Source of the DNA: an uncultured bacterium
GTDB lineage: Bacteria; Cyanobacteriota; Vampirovibrionia; Gastranaerophilales; Gastranaerophilaceae
Assembly (NCBI GenBank): GCA_900314375.1
Contig: OMVC01000168.1
Location: 1-9,673, forward strand
Reading direction: 5' to 3'
Length of the DNA stretch: 9,673 nt
Each line of letters opens with the position of its first letter. Within the stretch, counting starts at the first letter, position 1. A program made the position numbers and the translations under genes. This document shows positions 1 to 6,300 of this stretch, piece by piece. A model generated the notes under the pieces. The model searched no databases. It was not told the DNA's origin and was given only the letters and a program-made list of their open reading frames with translations.

Positions 1-186
1 GTTGAAGAACGTAATCAAGACAAAGAAAATGCCATAAAACATTGGAACTACATTGCAGATGCAGGTGAAAAATACGTAAAACCTTTCAGAAAAGAAGCTG
101 ATTTAGTATTAAACGGCAATTCAAATTTGGGTTACTTTGCAGAAGTTCTGGAATATATTTATTCCATCACCAACAATTTCCAATAA
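1..186 (+). CDS. C-terminal end of a uridine kinase / phosphoribulokinase-family protein (5' end outside window)
   Basis: Frame 1 is open from the first base to a TAA at 184-186, giving the last 61 residues of a protein that starts outside the window. The stretch around residues 14-38 contains KHWNYIADAGEKYVKPFRKE followed by ADLVLNG. This resembles the C-terminal part of P-loop uridine kinase/phosphoribulokinase proteins, where a tryptophan-containing segment leads to 'GE.KYI.PF...AD...N'. Members of that family phosphorylate uridine/cytidine or ribulose-5-phosphate using ATP. The P-loop and substrate-binding residues lie upstream and cannot be seen, so the substrate is undetermined. The flhB promoter and start follow within 73 bp and no terminator hairpin is visible between the two, so read-through into flhB is possible. 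The family call is from recalled similarity only. Confidence 0.6.
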   Translation, partial: VEERNQDKENAIKHWNYIADAGEKYVKPFRKEADLVLNGNSNLGYFAEVLEYIYSITNNFQ

Positions 187-224
187 CTTCAATATTACTT
201 TTGGAAGAAAATAATTATACTTCA

Positions 225-233
225 TGATATAAT
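225..233 (+). promoter_or_regulatory. Extended -10 promoter element upstream of flhB
   Basis: A perfect TATAAT at 228-233 is preceded by TG at 225-226, making the TGnTATAAT form of an extended -10. No good -35 lies at the usual distance (205-210 is AAGAAA), which is typical of extended -10 promoters. The predicted transcript start near 240 would give a leader of about 20 nt carrying the AAGGG Shine-Dalgarno at 245-249, nine bases before the ATG at 259. Confidence 0.5.
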
Positions 234-258
234 ATAGTTATCAGAAGGGTTAAAATAT

Positions 259-1326
259 ATGGGTGATGAAGACAAGCAATTTGATGCCACCCCGAGAAAA
301 TTGGAACAGGCAAGAAAAGAAGGGCAGGTTGTAAAATCAAAGGATTTTTCAACGGCGGTTTCTTTGCTTGTTTTGTTTTCTGTTATATTTGGTTTAGCTC
401 CGTTCATATGGGATCAAATTGTACAGGTCTTTACTCTCTTATATGAACAAATACCAAACGGACATCTTGATAAAATCGGTTACATGTATATCCTTTTAAT
501 TGCAATAAAAGGAACCGCACTTATAATCGGGCCAATATTAGCTATTGCTTGGCTTGTCGCGGTTTTAGCAGATTTTATTCAAGTAGGACCCTTGATTGCA
601 GTTGCACCATTAATGCCAAAATTGGATAAACTAAATCCGACAAAATATTTTAAAAACATTATGTCTATAAAAACACTGTTTGAATTGTTTAAAAATATTG
701 TAAAAGTTATTATTTTGGGTTATATCGGATGGTCAGTTTATAGTGAACATATCGAAAATATTTTAATGCTGGCGGCTGTTGATAACAATTTTTCCGTCAT
801 GATAGAATTCGGAAAACTTATAACCGAATTCATATTCAAAGCTTGTATTGCTTTTTTGGTGATTGCAGCTGCCGATTACGGGGTTACAAAATGGAAATTT
901 TTACAAGATCAAAAGATGTCTTTTAAAGAAATAAAAGATGAATACAAAAACTCAGAAGGCGACCCTAACGTAAAAGCGGCACTACGTCAGCGCCGTATGC
1001 AAATGCTACAGCAAGGGGCAATGGATTCTGTACCGACGGCAGATTTTGTCGTTACAAATCCGACACATGTTGCTTGCGCACTAAAATATGTAGCGGTTGA
1101 AATGGATTCACCTATGCTGATTGCTAAAGGTACAGAGCTTATTGCTAAAAAAATTATAGATATCGCTAAAGAACATAACGTTCCGGTTATTGAAAATCCG
1201 CCGGTTGCAAGAGCACTTTTTAGAATGTGCGATATTAATCAACCGATTCCGCCGGAATTGTATAAAGCAGTTGCAGAAATTCTGATGTTTGTTTACAAAA
1301 TGAAGAAAAATAAAAATCCGCACTAA
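259..1326 (+). CDS. flhB: FlhB/SctU-family type III export apparatus protein, most likely flagellar FlhB
   Basis: The 355-residue product has the full FlhB/YscU architecture. A basic N-terminus carries the family's 'ATPRKLEQARKEGQVVKSKD' signature (residues 10-29). Hydrophobic segments follow at about 32-50, 76-106, 143-163 and 189-207, then a charged cytoplasmic linker (about 211-265). The autocleavage motif NPTH is at residues 267-270, and the C-terminal domain with 'ENPPVARALF' (312-321) ends at 355. In this family the protein cleaves itself between N and P of NPTH and controls the switch in substrate specificity of the flagellar or virulence type III export gate at the inner membrane. The intact NPTH argues for a functional protein. 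Length matches flagellar FlhB, and the FliA-like sigma gene downstream favours flagellum over injectisome. No fliP, fliQ, fliR or flhA is in the window. The start is supported by AAGGG at 245-249. Confidence 0.92.
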   Translation: MGDEDKQFDATPRKLEQARKEGQVVKSKDFSTAVSLLVLFSVIFGLAPFIWDQIVQVFTLLYEQIPNGHLDKIGYMYILLIAIKGTALIIGPILAIAWLVAVLADFIQVGPLIAVAPLMPKLDKLNPTKYFKNIMSIKTLFELFKNIVKVIILGYIGWSVYSEHIENILMLAAVDNNFSVMIEFGKLITEFIFKACIAFLVIAAADYGVTKWKFLQDQKMSFKEIKDEYKNSEGDPNVKAALRQRRMQMLQQGAMDSVPTADFVVTNPTHVACALKYVAVEMDSPMLIAKGTELIAKKIIDIAKEHNVPVIENPPVARALFRMCDINQPIPPELYKAVAEILMFVYKMKKNKNPH

Positions 1327-1411
1327 TCAATACTGATTATATCAATCTAAAGATACTCCAAATATATGACAACGAATTGATTATCTTATTGTATTATTGA
1401 TGTGTAAAATT

Positions 1412-2074
1412 ATGACTAATGACGATAAAAAAACATTACAGAACTATATAGACATAGTTCAAAAGGTAGCAAGAATCGAGCATAGACGTATTCCGTCCCA
1501 CATGGTCGAATACGAAGAATTGCTATCAATCGGGATTATTGCTATCCAAGTCATGATTAAAAACAAAACCCCCGAACAACTTGCCAAATATAACGCAGCC
1601 TATATAGCAACCGCTGTTCGTTGGGCTATTAGAAACGAATTAAGAATTAGATATAAATGGTACTCTATTAAACATAAAGCCGAGGATGAATACGACGAAG
1701 AAGAAGCAGTAGACGGAATGGATATGAAACAGGCAAAAGTTCGTGAAGCAATTTACGAAACTGTTTTGTCAATAGACGGACTTGCATCTGACGCTTCCGA
1801 TAACGATTCTCCGTTTGATTTCTTAAAAGATAATCACGCAACACCTGATGAAAGCGCAGAAATTTCAGAAATGGGTAAAATGATAAGAGCAGCGATTTCA
1901 AAACTTCCGCCAAAAGAAAGAACAGTTGTTGAATACAGATTTTATCGTAATATGCAGGTAAAAGATATAGCTACCCAAATTGGCTTGTCACCATCGCGTG
2001 TAACCCGTATAGTCCAATCTTCTTTGAATACGGTTAGGGAATATTTAAACGCACACGAACAATACGGATATTAA
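1412..2074 (+). CDS. Sigma-70 family RNA polymerase sigma factor, FliA/WhiG-like (sigma-28 type)
   Basis: About 220 residues with two recognisable sigma domains. Region 2 lies at about 8-85 (YEELLSIGIIAI, then AAYIATAVRWAIRNELRIR, the usual core-binding and -10 recognition helices). Region 4 lies at about 155-212, beginning LPPKERTVVEYRFY, with a helix-turn-helix DIATQIGLSPSRVTRIVQSS for -35 recognition. The part where sigma-28 factors have region 3 is very acidic (EDEYDEEEAVDGMD) and looks divergent. It is followed by a FliA-like segment resembling 'SLDEP...D', here LSIDG...DSPFDFLKDNHATPDESAEI. Such factors direct late flagellar or motility genes, and the tandem position 85 bp behind flhB fits that. 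Start choice is uncertain: TTG 1397, ATG 1400 and ATG 1412 are in frame and none has a clear Shine-Dalgarno. A possible -10 TATTAT at 1392-1397 would favour 1412. It could also be a general alternative sigma factor rather than true FliA. Confidence 0.82.
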   Translation: MTNDDKKTLQNYIDIVQKVARIEHRRIPSHMVEYEELLSIGIIAIQVMIKNKTPEQLAKYNAAYIATAVRWAIRNELRIRYKWYSIKHKAEDEYDEEEAVDGMDMKQAKVREAIYETVLSIDGLASDASDNDSPFDFLKDNHATPDESAEISEMGKMIRAAISKLPPKERTVVEYRFYRNMQVKDIATQIGLSPSRVTRIVQSSLNTVREYLNAHEQYGY

Positions 2075-2096
2075 TAGAGGCGTAGGCTACTATTAA
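2071..2096 (+). repeat. Small hairpin overlapping the sigma-factor stop codon
   Basis: TTAATAG (2071-2077, containing the TAA stop at 2072-2074) is a perfect inverted match to CTATTAA (2090-2096) around a 12-nt loop. No T-run follows, so it is not a convincing intrinsic terminator. It may stabilise the mRNA 3' end or be chance in AT-rich DNA. Confidence 0.35.
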
Positions 2097-2132
2097 GGAA
2101 GTTCGGAGGGCTTGAAGGCAGGAGGGCAGGAG

Positions 2133-2193
2133 AGGGTTTTACTGAGCAACCCTGTCATTGCTTGGTGGGTAAATGCACCAAACATGTCATTGC
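2133..2193. repeat. Pair of small hairpins flanked by copies of TGTCATTGC
   Basis: AGGGTT (2133-2138) pairs perfectly with AACCCT (2148-2153), and TTGGTG (2162-2167) pairs perfectly with CACCAA (2176-2181). The nine-base word TGTCATTGC occurs at 2153-2161 and again at 2185-2193, bracketing the second hairpin. The second copy is the outer end of the long inverted repeat that follows, so this stretch looks like a partial or nested copy of the same kind of repeat. It is purine-rich just upstream (2104-2136) and holds no believable gene. Confidence 0.45.
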
Positions 2194-2305
2194 GAGCGAA
2201 CGTTAGTGAGCGTGGCAATCCCATTGATATAATATGTCAATTTATAATTTGCCCAATTGTATCAATGAGATTACTACACATTCTTCGAATGTTCGTAATG
2301 ACATG
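2183..2305. repeat. 123-bp imperfect inverted repeat, REP/MITE-like
   Basis: The left arm (2183-2226) and right arm (2263-2305) are about 44 and 43 nt and are imperfect reverse complements. The ends are perfect (CATGTCATT at 2183-2191 against AATGACATG at 2297-2305), and most interior differences are G/A or C/T, which keeps G-U pairing possible. The spacer (2227-2262) is AT-rich. The right arm carries its own hairpin, ACATTC-ttc-GAATGT (2277-2291). The left arm contains TGTCATTGCGAGCGAACG and TGAGCGTGGCAATC, words I recall from dispersed intergenic repeats in several bacterial groups. This suggests a mobile or REP-type element without its own protein. Copy number cannot be judged from one window. 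Confidence 0.7.
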
Positions 2306-2331
2306 AAGTTGCGTTGGTCAGACATTTTATT

Positions 2332-2364
2332 AAATTGAAAATTGAAAGTGGAAAATGGAAAATT
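2332..2364. repeat. Low-complexity GAAAA-type tract
   Basis: The tract is built from near-repeats of TTGAAAAT / TGGAAAAT (AAATTGAAA, ATTGAAAGTGG, AAAATGGAAAATT). It sits between the inverted repeat and the 3' end of the minus-strand small gene. Similar tandem-like AT motifs occur in intergenic repeats elsewhere. No coding or regulatory role is visible. Confidence 0.4.
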
Positions 2365-2390
2365 ATTTCGTTTTATCAAACTAAGCAGCC

Positions 2391-2540
2391 TTAATCATCT
2401 TCTTCCGCCCAAATAACGGTTACTTCATGATGTTTATAAAACGGATTATACCAATGGCTTTCGTCGGTAAAATCCACTATCGCATTATAGTATCTTATGC
2501 GTTCGGCTATTTGTTTTGTATAATATAATAAATCTGCCAT
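2391..2540 (-). CDS. Small hypothetical protein, 49 residues
   Basis: On the minus strand an ATG (2540-2538) opens a 49-residue frame ending at TAA (2393-2391). An AGGA Shine-Dalgarno lies 6 bases upstream (TAGGAAAATTATG), which supports translation and this start. An in-frame ATG 18 nt further upstream (2558) has no such site. The product starts MADLLYYTKQIAERIRYYNA, is rich in aromatic residues (seven Tyr, two Trp) and ends acidic (WAEEDD). It has no membrane segment, signal peptide, cysteine or motif I recognise. It lies between the repeat cluster and the divergently transcribed rubrerythrin gene, so the two could share a control region in 2541-2699. I do not know its function. The alternative is an AT-rich chance ORF, but the ribosome site and balanced codon use argue for a gene. 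Confidence 0.6.
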   Translation of the reverse strand: MADLLYYTKQIAERIRYYNAIVDFTDESHWYNPFYKHHEVTVIWAEEDD

Positions 2541-2585
2541 AATTTTCCTAACTATCATAGTTTTATTATGAGGCTTTTAATATCG

Positions 2586-2615
2586 ATTAAAATCCCCAAA
2601 AAGGATTGTTTTAAT
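2586..2615. repeat. Inverted repeat between the small minus-strand gene and rubrerythrin
   Basis: ATTAAAATCC (2586-2595) faces GGATT (2603-2607) and TTAAT (2611-2615). This gives a 10-bp stem with a three-base bulge around the loop CCAAAAA. It could be an operator or the base of an RNA hairpin in the divergent control region. It has no T-run. It does not match a regulator site I can name. Confidence 0.35.
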
Positions 2616-2647
2616 ATACTCCCCAAACGGACAGGCTTTTAGGGTAA

Positions 2648-2676
2648 TTGCTATTTCAATACGCAGATTTTATTTT
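2648..2676 (+). promoter_or_regulatory. Putative sigma-70 promoter of rubrerythrin
   Basis: TTGCTA (2648-2653, four of six matches to TTGACA) and TATTTT (2671-2676) are separated by 17 nt. A start near 2683 would give a leader of about 17 nt containing AAAGGGAGA (2684-2692), the Shine-Dalgarno for the ATG at 2700. No palindromic PerR- or Fur-type box is evident. Confidence 0.4.
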
Positions 2677-2699
2677 ATATATTAAAGGGAGAAAATTAT

Positions 2700-3278
2700 A
2701 TGAACGTAAAATTTCGAGGCTCTAAAACAGAACAATTATTGATAAACGCTTTTGCAGGAGAATCACAAGCCAGAAACAGATATACACTTTTTTCCAAGAC
2801 TGCGAAAAAAGAAGGATACGAACAAATTTCGGAGATTTTTTCAATTACGGCTGATAATGAATATGAACACGCTTTACTTTTTTATAAGCACATCGGATTA
2901 AATCCGAATGCACATGTTGATTCCTTTTACCCCTTTGAATTCGGTTCAACCGAAGAAAATTTATTAAGCGCAATTAAAGGGGAAGAAGAAGAATGTAGTG
3001 TCCTTTATCCAAACGCACAACGTATTGCATTGGAAGAAGGTTTTGATGCAATCGCATCAACGTTTAAAAATGTTATAGTTGCCGAAAAACACCACGCACA
3101 AAGATTTAAACAACTGTACGAAGAAGTAAAAAATAATACCGTATTTGAAAAAGAGTCCGAACAATATTGGTTATGTCGAGAATGCGGATATGTACACTAT
3201 GGCAAGTCTGCACCCGAATACTGCCCGAATTGCTATCATAAAAGAGCATATTTCCAAATATTATGCGAAAAATATTAA
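2700..3278 (+). CDS. Rubrerythrin (ferritin-like diiron domain plus rubredoxin-like domain)
   Basis: 192 residues with the classical two-domain layout. The N-terminal four-helix diiron domain (about 8-145) supplies the expected ligands: E21 in GESQARNRY, E54 and H57 in the ExxH of NEYEHA, E95 and E98 in GEEEE, and E129 with H132 in AEKHH. The C-terminal rubredoxin-like domain (about 155-190) has C159xxC162 and C175PNC178, which bind a single iron. Rubrerythrins reduce hydrogen peroxide in the cytoplasm of anaerobes and microaerophiles, taking electrons through the rubredoxin centre. All metal ligands are present and length is normal, so it should be active. A strong Shine-Dalgarno (GGGAG, 2687-2691) supports the start. 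It appears to be transcribed alone from its own promoter. The gene is often called rbr, but paralogues such as nigerythrin are hard to separate here. Confidence 0.95.
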   Translation: MNVKFRGSKTEQLLINAFAGESQARNRYTLFSKTAKKEGYEQISEIFSITADNEYEHALLFYKHIGLNPNAHVDSFYPFEFGSTEENLLSAIKGEEEECSVLYPNAQRIALEEGFDAIASTFKNVIVAEKHHAQRFKQLYEEVKNNTVFEKESEQYWLCRECGYVHYGKSAPEYCPNCYHKRAYFQILCEKY

Positions 3279-3292
3279 AAAAGCTTTATAAA

Positions 3293-3322
3293 TTGCGCAT
3301 ATTAGCAAAGTTATAATATAAT
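3293..3322 (+). promoter_or_regulatory. Promoter with overlapping -10 boxes directly before the AsmA-like gene
   Basis: Two overlapping perfect TATAAT boxes occur at 3312-3317 and 3317-3322. The second is 18 nt from TTGCGC (3293-3298). The ATG of the next gene is only 9 nt beyond the second box, so the transcript would begin almost at the start codon. No purine-rich Shine-Dalgarno lies between 3279 and 3331. Confidence 0.45.
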
Positions 3323-3331
3323 AATTATGAT

Positions 3332-6300
3332 ATGAAAAGAGAATGGAAAATTGTCACAACATTAGGAATTGCTGCCGCATTATGCGGAGGGTATTTTTGG
3401 GGAATTCCTGCGGTTGTTTCTTTGCCTAAACACAAATCGGAAATTCAACAAAGGATATATGAAGAAACAAAAATTAACGTCGATTTAGGAAACCCGAATT
3501 TATCCATGGGCAGTTTTCCGTCCGTATGGGTCAAAAGTGACAGCATCTCCGTTATCAACAAAGACAATTCAAAAGCTTTATATTTAAAAAATCCAAAAGT
3601 TAAATTAAAGCTATTTCCGTTGTTATTTAAAAAGATTGAAGTAGCAAGGGTTTATGCCGATAAAGAAAATGCTAATTTTGTGTTAAAAAAAGATAAAAAA
3701 TTTTATCTTGGCGATTATCCGTTAGAATTTGAAAAAAAAGACTCAAAATTCAAATTAGCGAAAGTTAATATGAATCTAGGGAACTATAATATTACTCTCG
3801 AGGATCAATATAAAGATAAAAATATTCTTTTCAACGGAGAATATATAAAAAATGCAACATACCGCAGTGATGATAAGGTTTCACTTGCAACAAAAGGTGT
3901 TTTTACGGTCGACGGAAATTCAACACCATATTATTCGGATATTGAAATCGATTTACCTCTGACAAATTTTACGGATGATAAATTAAAGCTCAATGCTCAA
4001 TTAAACAATTTTGATTTATCCCAAATCGCACCATACGTTGAAATATTGTCAAAAGGATATATTAAAGATTTAAAAGGTCAATTATCAGTAAATGCGCAAA
4101 CTAAAAAAAATAAAAATCATCACAAAAGCGTAACTACAGATATAAAAACTAAAAATCTTGAAATAATCGGAAAAGATAAACCGTCATCAATAATTTTTAA
4201 AGATGACCTTGATGTAAAAACAAAATTTGAAACAATTGCCGGCGGAATAAAAATAAAAACTGCTACAATAGAAGGTAATGGAGTTCGTATTGCTGTGGAT
4301 GGCAAACTTTCATCTTCAGGAAAAAAAATCCCTGCTATGGATTTACGGGTAAAAATTTCGCCATCAAAGCTTGAACAGGTTCAAAAATTAATTCCGGGAC
4401 TTGCTGATTTATTGCCGGATATGGATTTATACAAACTAAAATCGTACGACTGCTTCGGAGAAGGCGAAACGGATTTACACTTTGTAGGCAACGGCGCAAG
4501 ACCGGAAGTTTTCGGTTCTGCAAAAATTAGAGGGATATATATTATACGTAAAGGTTTAATTGCCGACGAAGGAGCTTCGGTTGATTTAAAATTCCGCGGA
4601 AAAGTAATGGATATAAGCGTTTTTGTCCCGACAGAACCTGAACAGCACGTAACTCTTGACGGCTGGATAATGATTGACGGCTCAAAATATTCGGAACTTG
4701 ACATAAAAACCACAGATTCGATACAAATGGAACCTGCACAGATTGTATTAAATCCGCTGCACGAAATATTTAAGTTTAAACTCGGGCCCGTTCCGATTAT
4801 GAAAATAAAAGGGGTTGCTCGATTAGATGTTCAATCAAGAGGCAAAAAAGTTGATCCGCATCTGTTTGGTAAAATGTTTTTCCGAAATGCAACCGCAGAA
4901 TTCAATAATATTCACAATTTAACATTGCATAACGGAGCAGGCGAAATTGATTTTAATAATACGGAAATACCTTTTAAAACGACTTCCGCAACAATAAACG
5001 GACAAAGCGCGCAAATATACGGAAAATGTAATGTAAAAGGCGGGCTAAACGTCATTGCACAAACCAAAAATCAAAATATCCCTGCTATTTTAAAAGTTAT
5101 TAATACTTCGGATGATATGATTGATGTTCAAAAAGTTATTAAACCTTTTACTCATCCTGACGGGATTGCGGATTTAAAATTAAATATATACGGTAATGCA
5201 AAAGATGTTGAGCATATTGAATTCAATAAAGACCTTTTTGCAAAAGGAACAATAACACTACATAACGCAACCACAATTTTGCAAGATACTTATTTGCCTT
5301 TACACAACATTAATGGAGTTGTTAATTTTGACAAAAAAGATGCGGATTACGACTTGACAGGACAAATAAGAAATTCAAGAGTTAAAGTAACAGGTACAGC
5401 CCATGACAAAACCATTGACCTGACTGCAGCCTCTGATTTGATTGCAATTGCTGATATTATGGATGCTTTTCAACCTAATTCTTATATGCCGTACAAAAAT
5501 GAAATAGGCAAAATAGACGTATCAATAATCGGTAAATATAAAGGAATTGCTGAAACAGGAAACCTTGATTATAACAAAATTATTGTTGACGGAAAAATCT
5601 TATCAAATATGTATTCTCATAATCCAATCAAGGTCAAAGGCGGAGATTTTAATATAAGACAAGGTGTTTTAAAAACAAATACATTAAGCGGTTTATTTAA
5701 TAATAATCCTTATACTCTCTCATTTACCGGAACGGATATTTATAAATCAATGAAAATAAAAGATGCCGTATTTGATATGAGAGGTTTTAATACTGCGTCT
5801 ATAAATGATATAAAAAATCAAATTACATTACCGGAATATATGAGAAAACAGTTTGATACTGTATCAGATATTAACGGAGAAGTTGATATAAAAGGTTATA
5901 TTAAAAATGGCGGTATATATTCTGATACAAATTTAAATAATATTAATTTTAGCTACAAACCATTAAATGCAAGAATTGACATAAAAAGCGGCAAGGCAAA
6001 TATGCGGGGTAATACCCTGTATTTAGGTAATATAAATTCTACCGTAAGTTCTATGCCTGTTTATCTAAATGGTAATATCTCAAACATATTAACAAATCCT
6101 TCTTTAGATTTGTATACAAGCGGAAAACTAACCCAAAGATTTTTAGACAGAGTATACAACGACAACTCCGTTTATCCTGTAAAAGTTAAAGGAGATGTGA
6201 AATATAAAGCTCATTTGAAAGGTACTTTTGATAAATTACGAGCTGTTGCAAACTTAAATATAGGCGAAGATTCTTCAATATATTTCATGGGTGCAACATT

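Noticed and set aside
1324..1383. TAATCAAT / ATTGATTA inverted match between flhB and the sigma gene
   Set aside because: Eight bases separated by 44 nt in AT-rich DNA are expected by chance and no T-run follows, so it is not a terminator.
2112..2306. Plus-strand open frame of 64 codons in the repeat cluster
   Set aside because: It runs through the long inverted repeat and the hairpins, its composition follows the repeat rather than a protein, and no family is recognisable. It is explained by the repeats.
2671..2684. Possible PerR/Fur-type palindrome at TATTTTATATATTA before rubrerythrin
   Set aside because: The halves do not form the dyad symmetry of a PerR or Fur box. The region is simply AT-rich promoter DNA.
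4120..4739. Several minus-strand open frames of 60-110 codons inside the AsmA-like gene
   Set aside because: They are antisense to a long coding frame with clear domain signatures, have no ribosome sites I could see and no recognisable products. The frames at 7054-7746 are rejected for the same reason.
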